From the NCBI GenBank assembly GCA_033064195.1, contig JARBJD010000017.1, forward strand, positions 310,001 to 374,000: a stretch of DNA of 64,000 nt. The letters run 5' to 3'. Made by a program: the position numbers and the translations under genes. Below the pieces are notes generated by a model, which was given only the letters and a program-made list of their open reading frames with translations, did no database searches and was not told the DNA's origin. The first letter of the stretch is position 1. Every line of letters starts with the position of its first letter. Positions 8,344 through 17,039 of the stretch are shown here, one piece after another. The DNA comes from Blattamonas nauphoetae (lineage: Eukaryota; Preaxostyla; Oxymonadida).

Positions 8344-8945
8344 GTGGAGTCACCAATCGGTGTCCTGTCACCAATCGGTGCTTTTTTCAATAAATGTCAC
8401 AATGGGTCAAACTAAGAAAAATGTAAAATTTTAGAATTATCTTCCCACGCGATCCCGAGAAAACCTCAAAAAACCTCTTTTTGACCGCTTTTTTCATGTG
8501 TTCTCGTTAAATCTTCACAACCTGTGAACAGATTTTGATGAAGTTTTTCACAGTAATGTTTTTTTGGTACAACAAATTTTTTGAAAAAAAAATCAGAAAA
8601 AAATCTTGGGTATTTGGGAAGATGTGAAGAAAGGCTGTTTTTCGCCCCAAAAAATTTCATGGGAAAAAAAATTTTATTTTTTTTGATCGTTTTTAATCGA
8701 TATCTTTACGAAAAAAATGCTTTTTCTTCGGTGTGAAACGGACGTCTGGTTGTGGAGAAATGAAAGAAAAAATTTGAAAAAGTGAAAAAAATGTACTGTA
8801 ACATACTGTATGAAGTATTTTGAGGTTTTCTCGGGATCGCGTGGGAGGATAATTCTAAAAATTTATTTTTTTCTTAGTTTGACCAATAGTGATTTTTCAA
8901 GAAAAAAGCACCGATTGGTGACAGGACACCGATTGGTGACTCCAC
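8344..8945. mobile_element. 602-bp Tc1/mariner-type MITE with about 130-bp inverted arms
   Basis: The ends read GTGGAGTCACCAATCGGTG inward from both sides, and TA dinucleotides flank the element at 8342-8343 and 8946-8947. The two arms match over roughly 130 bp with few differences, including a CCACGCGATCCCGAGAAAAC block. Each arm holds two copies of the near-palindrome CACCAATCGGTG, 6 bp apart. There is no coding capacity. Known: TA target duplication and long inverted arms mark MITEs mobilised by Tc1/mariner transposases. It has inserted into the virus-like element. Confidence 0.85.
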
Positions 8946-8949
8946 TATA

Positions 8950-10653
8950 ATACAAATTAAAAAATTCAGAATTAGATTTTCTTTCGTTGATTTCTCAGTT
9001 TTGGATTTCAGACTCAGATCGAGGATCAATGGGTTCGATCACTCAATTCTCAAGAGTGCTTGTTTCGTTCTGATTTGTCGCGTTTCTGATTCTTCTGGTG
9101 CTCAGGATCATCGTGGTATGCTTCGTTTTTTGAAGATTTCGGACTTTTGCAGAGTTATTCGAGGTTTCAGGATCGGTCGTTGATCTCGGAACTTTTACGG
9201 AAAAACGAGTATGCCGCTTTCATTTCTCTCTTTTTTCAGCTTTGTTTCACTCGTTTTCAGCCTAACTTTCACTTCATTTTCACTACTTATTGTTTCATTT
9301 TTCGGACCACTTCCGTCTTCATTTTCTCATTGATTATCCTTTTTAACCACTTCATTCATGTTTCTTTCTCTGAAACTTTTTCTCTGTAAGTTCACACTAA
9401 TTCTCGTTTACTGAGTTTTCCGGACTTTTGCAGAGATCCGCCATTCAACGGCTCACTTCATATCTCGGTATTTTTCCGGAAAATCCAACATTTCACGAAC
9501 ATTTTTGAATCATTTTTGTTGTTTTTAAGAGAGAAAAACCGGAACACAGACCTAATTTTCACTATTGACGCCACATTTCACACTGTTTTTGACGATCGCC
9601 ATTTTCACTCTCAGTTTCATACTTGCCCACTTCATTCATGCTTGATTCGCTTTCTTTTACTCTGGTTTTGTGAAAAAGTTGATGAAAAGTTGACTAAAAT
9701 GATGTGCTAGTGAAGTGAGAACGGCCCACAAAATGGAAGTGAATTGAGCAAAATGAAGAGGAATGGTGAAGAGATCATATGTGAAATGGGGAGAGAAAGT
9801 GATGAAATGAAAGGGACTACAGTCGGTTTTGAAGTGACAAAAACGGTCAAAAGTTGAGAAGTGAAAACATGAAAAAGTGACTTTATGGGAGAACTATCCG
9901 ACAAAATCTCCTCAAAATTTGAGCACACCTCACTCATACCGTGAGAAAGAAGGATTTGCTGTGAAAATCAGATCAAAAAATCCATAGTGTCAAAATGTTG
10001 GTGCAAATGTGTCGTCACAAGTGTGATCGAAAAACCGACCCTCCAGAGCGAACTATAGGTGATGTACAACCAGAATTCTCAAAAAAGGGTTGTTTTAGTA
10101 CGATTGCGAAGTGGTTTGAAGGAAATTAATGAGAAATGAAAATTGACAAAAAATTGTGAAAACGATCGTGTGTCGAGGATCGTCAGAACCGAATGACGCG
10201 AATACCTGTCCACTACCGATTTGACACGTTTTGAGACCATCAGAGGGCGAAAAGTGACGTGTAGGAGAAGAGCGAGACGTCACTTTCTCCTCCTTAAAAA
10301 TTTTGTCATTTTCAAAATATGTTGTGGGGTCGGATCAAACTTTTTTTTCAAAAGTGCTTTTTTCCTAAAATTTCACCTATCAACATCAATTTCGTAATTT
10401 TAGAACGTGTTTGAACACAATTTGAGACATAAAGGTGTTCATAGTGGCGAAATCTGAACATCGACTTTTTCGTCACTTTTTGGACCTAAGTTCGGTACAC
10501 AGTTCGACGAATTCTCAACCGATTTTGATCAAACCTCTTTTGGTCGACGACCGACAGTGTCCTCGAGATTTTAGAATTTTTTGCAGAATTTTTCGAAATG
10601 GTTCTCACATTGGATTTCAGTGATTTGTGGTCAAAAATAGATTTTCAGTAGTT
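8950..10653. other. 1.7-kb region without recognisable genes, with a pyrimidine/purine switch
   Basis: No open frame above about 60 codons looks real. From about 9200 to 9680 the plus strand is strongly pyrimidine-rich (many TTTCACTTC-like words). From about 9705 to 9880 it turns purine-rich (many GAAGTGA-like words). The phrase CGGACTTTTGCAGAG occurs near 9130 and again near 9421, each followed by a similar stretch ending in a CGGAAAA word. At 8950-8966 the minus strand has an ATTTTTTAATTTGTATT box that matches the one before the 197-residue gene. Confidence 0.5.
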
Positions 10654-11247
10654 TCAAGACCTTTCATGGTACTTTCTCAAGTGAGGACGGTCTCCAAAAT
10701 ACAACCAATTGTCCAAGCGAACGTAATACTCATTCTTTGTTCGTAAATCGCGATATTTGAATGGCTCAAGTACCTTTGTGTATGTTCCAATGAGTTCACA
10801 ATTCTCTTTTTTCAATTCATTTTCAACAAACGATTGTGTGTATCGTTTTCGTTTGTTCTGATGAGTTCTGAATCCTTTCATCCATTTTGATGGGATTACT
10901 ATCCATTCAATTCCTTCATGTCGATATGATACTGGAGTACTTGAATGAGTGTATTCAGAAATGAGTTCACAATTCTCATTTTTCATTGATTCAATAAGCT
11001 TCTCTTTTGTACAACGATTTGCTGGTCGAAGATATTTCTGGCGATTCAGATGTGGTCTGTATCCTTTGACGAAACTATTGACGTACACTTGATAAGTTTC
11101 ATCTGGTTTCTCTTCGAGATAGTATTCGAAAGTGCTTCCTGTGAGATATGTTGTTCCTTGTCGATTGAGAGTTGGAGGTGATTTCATTTTCAAATCTTCT
11201 TTGTCCAAAATTTCCAGTAGTTGTGTTGGTGTCAAGACGCTGCTCAT
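10654..11247 (-). CDS. Three-unit repeat protein of the virus-like element, 197 aa
   Basis: Seen: at least two and probably three units of about 65 residues, each with a basic RPHLNR/RTHQNK block, a helix ending in ENCEL-I-x-Y and a strand P-x-(S/K)YR. The family resembles in layout the short repeated modules of large DNA viruses, but without the paired cysteines of treble-clef versions. Function unknown; nucleic-acid binding is a guess from the basic blocks. The start at 11247 is chosen because an ATTTTTTAATTTGTATAAA box lies directly upstream. It shares its repeat with the 70-residue protein at 8125-8337. Confidence 0.55.
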   Translation of the reverse strand: MSSVLTPTQLLEILDKEDLKMKSPPTLNRQGTTYLTGSTFEYYLEEKPDETYQVYVNSFVKGYRPHLNRQKYLRPANRCTKEKLIESMKNENCELISEYTHSSTPVSYRHEGIEWIVIPSKWMKGFRTHQNKRKRYTQSFVENELKKENCELIGTYTKVLEPFKYRDLRTKNEYYVRLDNWLYFGDRPHLRKYHERS

Positions 11248-11251
11248 TTTA

Positions 11252-11268
11252 TACAAATTAAAAAATTG
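11252..11268 (-). promoter_or_regulatory. AT-rich promoter-like box of the leftward repeat gene
   Basis: On the minus strand ATTTTTTAATTTGTATAA lies 4-20 bp before the start codon. The same box, ATTTTTTAATTTGTATT, is found at 8950-8966. Confidence 0.5.
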
Positions 11269-11270
11269 AA

Positions 11271-12133
11271 TAAAAAAAGAAATCGACGTTGTTTTCTAAA
11301 AGTACTCAAAATTTGCTTCAAAAAAGACACTTTTCAAGAGGTCCGTTTTTCGCCTTTATTTTTGAATTTACGGCCAAATATTGACTACTCTGAAATGTCA
11401 ATATTTTCAGTAGTAAGTGAGATGGAAATTAGAATGAGTCATATTAAAAAAATCAATTGGCTCTGAGATTCAAAATGATTTCTCGTTCCAATTCTCCTAG
11501 GAGTATCACCTATGCCAGTTTGGTTCCCATTTCGCTTATACCACTACTCACAAGTCCTCGTTTCACCCCAGGATTTTTGATTTGAATCACTTTGAGACAC
11601 TGTTCCGCCCTTGCAATCACGCAAGAAGTAACCTGACTGGCTGAACTGACTGATCTTCGTTTCAACTGAAACTCAGTGTGTGAATTGAAGAGGTTTTGAT
11701 TTTGATTATCTTATCATTCCCACGTTCTTTCATGAAAGAACACAGAATGTGACCCTCGGGTACAAAACACCTTCGCAGATGATGGATGGAGCCCATTGGG
11801 CAGTGAACTACAACAGTGTTTCACCTTTTTTCTTCTAGATCTTCCTGGCAAAAATCCATCCCCACCTTTCAGTGTATCTCCAAGCAATCCTACTTCGGAA
11901 GATCTCCGCTTCGATCAGATTCGTCTCTCTGCGACTCCGTCCAATTGAAGCTCGCAGAGGAGATCTGACACTCAGTGCCACTCTAGCCCTCATGCCGCCT
12001 TCTCAACCAGCTGTCCGTGTTTTATTATTCTTGAACTGGTGTTAAAATGTAAATACGTCTTTAAGTCGTTCTCATGGTGGTATCTATGAAGTGTTGATGT
12101 TTTTTCATATCTGTACAATTCCTCTTCATTTCA
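11271..12133. other. Gene-poor region with weak coding-like debris
   Basis: No intact gene is recognised. At 11724-11741 there is a perfect 18-bp palindrome, GTTCTTTCATGAAAGAAC. Immediately after it, around 11735-11815, one plus-strand frame contains LGYKTP, a motif common near the end of DDE integrase and transposase cores. Around 11840-11945 another stretch is more GC-rich and coding-like. This could be relic transposase DNA or chance; I treat it as an unclassified relic. Confidence 0.3.
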
Positions 12134-12135
12134 TA

Positions 12136-12480
12136 GACCCTCCACAAAACCGGTTTTATCTATTAAACCGGCTAAAATCAAAATAAGACGTTTCATCCAC
12201 AATTTCGCCATAATCTCTTAACACGTTACGTAATACACCATTTCAAGAAGAACTAGTGATTTTTCAAAAACCAAGAAGTGACAAAAAGAAGGCATTTTCC
12301 CCATTATTTGGACACTTTCCCATGTTTTTTTTGCGATTTTGATGATATTCTCTCTTATCAAACTACCGTTCCCATGTTTCTAAGAGTTATTAAAGTACAA
12401 TTCTTGCATTATATTGTGAAAAATGACCTTATATAGAATAAAACCGGTTTTGTATATTTTAGCCGGTTTTGTGGAGGGAC
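12136..12480. mobile_element. 345-bp TA-flanked MITE (second type)
   Basis: Left end GACCCTCCACAAAACCGG and right end (reverse complement) GTCCCTCCACAAAACCGG match at 17 of 18 positions. TA flanks lie at 12134-12135 and 12481-12482. Inside each end are two CCGG-centred motifs, CCGGTTTTAT and CCGGCTAAAAT, but their order is swapped between the two ends. No coding capacity. TA duplication suggests Tc1/mariner-type mobilisation; the end sequence differs from the 602-bp MITE. Confidence 0.8.
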
Positions 12481-12482
12481 TA

Positions 12483-13073
12483 TCAGGGCAATTTTGCTTA
12501 ATTTCAGAATAAGTCGAGATACTCACCTGTGGAGGAATGATATTGTAGAGCGGTGCGTTTTTTCCTTCTTTCATCTGTCTTCTAGGATGTTGATAGCAAA
12601 TTTTCGTTGCTTGGGAACCCTGCTTTTTTCTAATCTGCGATTTGCCGGTGTTTCAGCAGACTTTGAATGCTTCAAACAAATACATCAATTGTGACCACTA
12701 TTTCTCTGAGAGATTCTGGTGTCTATACGAGAAAAAAGGTACGTTGTGTGTTAGATCAATTTCTTCGCGAATCTGTTGACCACACTTGGTCTGATCCAGG
12801 ATAGGACAAAAGATCTTTGGAGAATCATCACCCAGTTCTGTTCTTGCTGTGCTCGGAAATTTTACAGACAAATATGATCATTCCGAAATTGATAAACAGA
12901 AAAAAGACGATGTCGTTGATCCCGTCCATAATTACTGTGATCAGACACGTGGGACACAATTACCCAAATGATATTTCAAGTCAATCCGGTATTTTATCAC
13001 ATTTTTGTAATTTCTAAACTCCTTCACAAGCAAACGCAATTATTCTCTAAACGGAATGAGTGAAATGAATCAT
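12483..13073. other. 591-bp intergenic stretch, nothing confident
   Basis: AT-rich sequence between the second MITE and the 3' end of the glucosidase gene. Short coding-like patches occur (for example around 12660-12745), but no start, stop and splice combination gives a credible gene. Confidence 0.4.
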
Positions 13074-16000
13074 TCAAGGGGAGAGATGGACAGTGACTGT
13101 CCAATTACATTTTGTGAGTGTCTGTTTGGTCATAACCACAGACAGAATCTGAGAGTCTTCACAAAACTTGAAATCAAGAGGAGAAGATTGGTTGTTGACA
13201 GAAAGAACGACAGAGTGTGGTTGGTGTTTCAATCCTCGAATCTCCACACCTTCAACATAACTCATTCGTTGGATTTCATCCCACATCGGTGCTCGAACTG
13301 AAGCAGGGAATGCAGATGGAGTAAAAAAGGCAGGCGCAGAGCCATCCGAGTTCGTAGTGAAGGATTGCATGTCCTTCAGCAACTCTTTCTTGACAGAGGT
13401 GACATCGCTTGTCGTGTGGATGACAGACGTGGGTGAGTGATCCTGTTGGATTGTTGGAGAGTCAAAGAAAGAGTCGAAGTCGTGTGGTGTGTTTGTGAGG
13501 ACATATTCCTGCTCATTCTTCTTCTCAAACCTGAACTTGCGGTGCATGAACTGTCCAGCCAGTTCCCAAGCTTCACTCCACCCATCATCCACAAACAAAC
13601 ATCCTTCGGCTTCTTCTTTGGAATTCAATGCGATGAGAAGAGTGAACGGATCTTTCGGCTGAGAAAATGTGGATCTGCGGTGCCGCTTCCAGAGAGGGAT
13701 GATTGTTCCACCGCGTTGGAAGACAGGGATACTGTCCATTGTGAGAGGAACAGTGAGTGTTTGGGAGTTTTCGTCTGGGTGGACAACAGTTCCTGAGGTG
13801 TAGTTATACCACAGTTGCGGAGCACCTGCATGAGATTTGAGTGGAAGAGCGACGATCATCGACTCGATCCCCGGCTGTGTGACAGGAGCAACGAGGAGAG
13901 AATCCCCAAACAGCATTTCGTAGTTGTTTGCATACTTTTGGGTTTCACTGTCCATCAGGCTGACATCGAAGTGGAGAGCCAGTGGGCGCAGAACTGGATC
14001 ACCGTTCACACTGGAATGGGCAAAGTGAGAGTACAAGTAGGGATTCAGCTCGTAGCGCATGTGCAGTGCATTTCTGATTTGGCTTTGAGCGGCATCGCTC
14101 CAAAGATACGGTTCACGGCGAGGGGAGTCGTGATGAGCGTGCTCTCTGAAGAACGGATTGAAGACCCCAAACTGATACCATCGAACGAGAAGCTCTTCCG
14201 TCGGGTGGAAGAAGAACCCTCCGACATCAGCACCAACATGGCTGCAGCCACAGACAGAGAGGGACAGCAGAGTGGAGACGGAGCTTGCGAGGTAGTCGAA
14301 GGAAGCCTGGTTATCGCCTGTCCAGATGGCTGCATACCGATGGATCCCCGTGAAGAAGGAGCGAGTGAGGATGAACGGGCGTTGGGTCGGTGCACGCTGC
14401 TTCATTCCTCGATACACACTCTCTGCGTAGTGCAGCCCATACGCATTGTGGATCTCGCCGTTGAGTTGGCCGTCCAGATGGACAGTGTCGCTGACAGGGC
14501 ACGTTCCTTCAGGTCCGCCAAAGACAGACATCTCGTTCATGTCGATCCAGTGGTGGAGAACCGACGACGTTCCGACGTACTCATTTGCGAGGAGGTTCGC
14601 AAACCAGTTTTTCACATCATCGTTGAAGAAGTCAGGCCAACTGGACAGTCCTGGCCAGCAGTTGGCTTCGTATTGTTTCAGCTTCATTGTGAAGAACTGT
14701 GTGATCTGCTCGTTCGACGGAACCAAAGATTTGTATTTCGGCTCTGCCGGTTCAGTCTCGTTCGTCTCCACCTCAATCTTCTTCCTCCACAATTCCGTCC
14801 ATGTCTTGTTCCTCGTCCGATCGTCGTTGATTCTTGTCTTGATCAGGTAGTCACGCTCCTGAGCCTGGTGGAAGATGAAGAACTCGCGGTCGGCCTTCAT
14901 GTGCGGGTCAACAATGGTGACCAGCTTCCGTCCGCTGCTTCCGAGGATGTGTTGGATGCGGAGAGCTGCCGACTTGGGGAATTCCGTCTGGTCGTTCTTC
15001 AGGAGCGATCTGGGGACGTTGAAGACATCGCCCTGATTGGCCTGCTTTCTGGCGAATGGCACGGTTTCATTGTCTGACGGGAAGGTTTTCGGATTCCATG
15101 TCATGTAACGTTTGCCGTCGGTGTGCTCGATGTCCAGCCAGAGAACATCAAACGGAATGTCTGCATTGTCGAGCAAGTTGGCGACAGCATTGCAGTCGTC
15201 TTCATCTTCGTAGTTCCACCTGCACTGGTGGTATCCGAGCGAGAAGAGAGGGGGGAGGGAGGGGAGGCCAGTAAGGAGATGGTACTTTCGGATGAGAGGG
15301 ACAAGCGGCGCCTCGTCCGACGAGTCTCCAATGAGGACAAAGAAGTCCAAGAGACCAGCTTCACTGATGAAGCGAGCGTGGGATGTGTGGTCTTCATTGT
15401 GGATGTCGACGTAAGTGTCTGCAGCATTCATCCAGAGAACAGCAGTTGGTGTGAAGAATGATCCAGATACTGGGTCATGATTAACTCGTTTCTGCGGCAT
15501 GGAAAGCAACAGGGGGATTGTGCCATAGACAGGAAACGTAGAGTTGACTTCATATTGGAAGACATCCGAATTAAACAGGCGAATCGGGTCAGCATTGTTT
15601 TCATTGGACAGTCTGGAAAGATTGAAGAAAAAACAAGCAAACTTTGTCTCAGGGAGATCAAAAGTAGTTGTACGCTGTGGGAGACCGCACAAGTATTGGG
15701 TATGTGGGAATGAGAAGTCTGTAGAGAACGATGACAGATAGCGTTGTTTCACAGGTGGTGGAATTTCTTCGGGAGGGGGTTTGGACGGATCTGGATAGAC
15801 TTCATCATTTCGCGGGTACATATCAAAGTTGAACCAGTTCTGTTTGTTGAAGAACCAGATAATCTCGTTCTTTTCCTTGATGCAAATGCCAAGTGTCTCG
15901 ACGTTAAGTTCCAAAATATACTTTCCAAAAGAGACAATGAACAATGATCCTTCATATCTCGTCTGGATATTCTCTGTTGGTGGTAATTCTGTGAGAATTC

Positions 16001-16313
16001 CGGTCAATTCTTTCCGCTCGAACACAGAGTCAGATTCTCGTCCAGAAAAGCGAACAATTCCAAATTTGTAGAAAGAAATTGTCAAATTAAGCTGTCTTTC
16101 TGTGATTGGATCTAATATTTGGACGGTAACAGAGGTATTATTGGAGTGAAGAGATGGGAGGATTGTGAATCGGCTTTCTTCCTGGCGATGGTCCTTATTT
16201 GATTGGTAAAACTGTGAAGTTTGATAATTCTCGAATTTACTAGCATCAAACGAGAATACAAATGAGAATAAGGCAAAAAAGAAGATGCGCATCAGAGGAT
16301 GGATCACACCCAA
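13074..16313 (-). CDS. GH31 alpha-glucosidase, glucosidase II alpha-type, 1079 aa
   Basis: Hydrolyses terminal alpha-glucosyl residues. Similarity to the ER glucosidase II catalytic subunit suggests trimming of N-glycans in the ER lumen. Order: N-terminal hydrophobic signal (MRIFFFALFSFVFSF, from Met8), mutarotase-like beta domain, GH31 barrel, C-terminal beta domains. The nucleophile motif WIDMNE is intact with Asp at about residue 591. The acid/base motif GADVGG has Asp at about 696. The barrel entry is recognisable as DVLWLDIEHTDGKRY. The N-terminal segment RLFNSDVFQYE matches the glucosidase II pattern better than lysosomal enzymes. There is no KDEL-type tail, as expected if a beta subunit retains it. 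Uninterrupted by introns, unlike most neighbours. Translation may start at 16313 or at Met8 (16292). Confidence 0.9.
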   Translation of the reverse strand: MGVIHPLMRIFFFALFSFVFSFDASKFENYQTSQFYQSNKDHRQEESRFTILPSLHSNNTSVTVQILDPITERQLNLTISFYKFGIVRFSGRESDSVFERKELTGILTELPPTENIQTRYEGSLFIVSFGKYILELNVETLGICIKEKNEIIWFFNKQNWFNFDMYPRNDEVYPDPSKPPPEEIPPPVKQRYLSSFSTDFSFPHTQYLCGLPQRTTTFDLPETKFACFFFNLSRLSNENNADPIRLFNSDVFQYEVNSTFPVYGTIPLLLSMPQKRVNHDPVSGSFFTPTAVLWMNAADTYVDIHNEDHTSHARFISEAGLLDFFVLIGDSSDEAPLVPLIRKYHLLTGLPSLPPLFSLGYHQCRWNYEDEDDCNAVANLLDNADIPFDVLWLDIEHTDGKRYMTWNPKTFPSDNETVPFARKQANQGDVFNVPRSLLKNDQTEFPKSAALRIQHILGSSGRKLVTIVDPHMKADREFFIFHQAQERDYLIKTRINDDRTRNKTWTELWRKKIEVETNETEPAEPKYKSLVPSNEQITQFFTMKLKQYEANCWPGLSSWPDFFNDDVKNWFANLLANEYVGTSSVLHHWIDMNEMSVFGGPEGTCPVSDTVHLDGQLNGEIHNAYGLHYAESVYRGMKQRAPTQRPFILTRSFFTGIHRYAAIWTGDNQASFDYLASSVSTLLSLSVCGCSHVGADVGGFFFHPTEELLVRWYQFGVFNPFFREHAHHDSPRREPYLWSDAAQSQIRNALHMRYELNPYLYSHFAHSSVNGDPVLRPLALHFDVSLMDSETQKYANNYEMLFGDSLLVAPVTQPGIESMIVALPLKSHAGAPQLWYNYTSGTVVHPDENSQTLTVPLTMDSIPVFQRGGTIIPLWKRHRRSTFSQPKDPFTLLIALNSKEEAEGCLFVDDGWSEAWELAGQFMHRKFRFEKKNEQEYVLTNTPHDFDSFFDSPTIQQDHSPTSVIHTTSDVTSVKKELLKDMQSFTTNSDGSAPAFFTPSAFPASVRAPMWDEIQRMSYVEGVEIRGLKHQPHSVVLSVNNQSSPLDFKFCEDSQILSVVMTKQTLTKCNWTVTVHLSP

Positions 16314-16370
16314 GGTCTGAAACTATGAATTGAGATTCTCCATGTTAAAACAGTATTGATGACAAATCAA

Positions 16371-16394
16371 CGATCTTGAAGAATTTCAAGATCG
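16371..16394. repeat. Perfect 10-bp hairpin upstream of the glucosidase gene
   Basis: CGATCTTGAA, loop GAAT, then TTCAAGATCG: a perfect 10-bp stem with a 4-nt loop, 58 bp upstream of the glucosidase start and downstream of the small membrane-protein gene. It could be a protein-binding dyad or lie in the 3' end of the neighbour. Confidence 0.5.
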
Positions 16395-16608
16395 GGAAGA
16401 AACAATCAACAAACACTGCTCAAGAATACACCAAGAAGAGAAGAAAAAAAGAAAGAGGAGGAAATACTTCCTGATGAAATGAAAAAGAATGATGACATTG
16501 AACAGATAATTCGCTCGGGAAATACAGATGCTGAATGAAGGCTAGAGAAAGAAAAACAAGTCATTCAGTGCATGAATAACACACTTCAGATCTGATCATT
16601 TTTACAGC

Positions 16609-16849
16609 CTAAATCTGGGAACCATCATCCGATCCAGAGTTGTATGTGATCTTGCCTGACTTCTTCTTGGAGCAGTATCCAATAGTGGCGAGGATGGCAA
16701 CAATGGCGATTGCGACGATGAGCAAAATGGCGATAACAATTCCGACTGTGGCCTAAGAAATTGATGAGAAATACATATGGGAGATCAAAGAAAGAAAGAT
16801 AAGGAACGAATTGAAAGGCAAAATTATGACAATCTCATACGCCTGACAT
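16609..16849 (-). CDS. Tiny single-pass membrane protein with one intron, about 50 aa
   Basis: Exon 2 (16609-16752) encodes a strongly hydrophobic segment made of Ile, Val, Leu and Ala (ATVGIVIAILLIVAIAIVA), then CSKKKSG and a polar tail ending DDGSQI. A typical intron (GTATGAG to TTTCTTAG, 16753-16840) separates it from a first exon ending Met-Ser-Gly. The hydrophobic core, positive-inside KKK and acidic tail fit a tail- or signal-anchored membrane peptide. The first exon may extend further upstream, where another GT..AG pair is possible. Function unknown. Confidence 0.5.
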
Positions 16850-17039
16850 TCTTGAGTTCGGTGTAGCCCATTCTTTCTGGAAAAATGTCCAACGAACTAA
16901 TGTTATGAAACAAAAGCTGTTTTGGTCCGTTTTCAGTCAATACCTTGATGTATTGTTTCGATTCGTGGGTTTCGCGGGAAAATATCCCTCCACGGAGATG
17001 TTTGAGAATCGGATCGTTCCGTAATCAATCTTTTATCAA

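Larger units (their letters stand above)
1..11270. mobile_element. Virus-like element, Polinton/Maverick or polinton-like virus class (left end outside window)
   Basis: Seen: an ATP-binding packaging-type ATPase, two long paralogous capsid-like proteins, small amphipathic proteins and an S74-type fibre protein lie together with shared promoter-like motifs and no introns, unlike the host genes to the right. Known: this combination (FtsK/HerA-type ATPase, jelly-roll capsids, small membrane-active proteins) typifies Polintons, polinton-like viruses and adenovirus-like elements. Inference: an integrated copy. The left end is beyond the window; the right end is set only loosely, just after the last element-type gene and its upstream motif. 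No terminal inverted repeat, polymerase or integrase is visible. The long reading frames look whole, so the insertion is probably recent. One MITE has inserted into it. Confidence 0.75.

Noticed and set aside
12380-12574. 64-codon minus-strand frame
   Set aside because: Spans the right end of the second MITE and is interrupted in meaning by its inverted tip; no similarity to anything known.
13815-15077. 420-codon plus-strand frame inside the glucosidase gene
   Set aside because: It is antisense to the catalytic barrel, whose active-site motifs are intact on the minus strand; composition fits a shadow frame.
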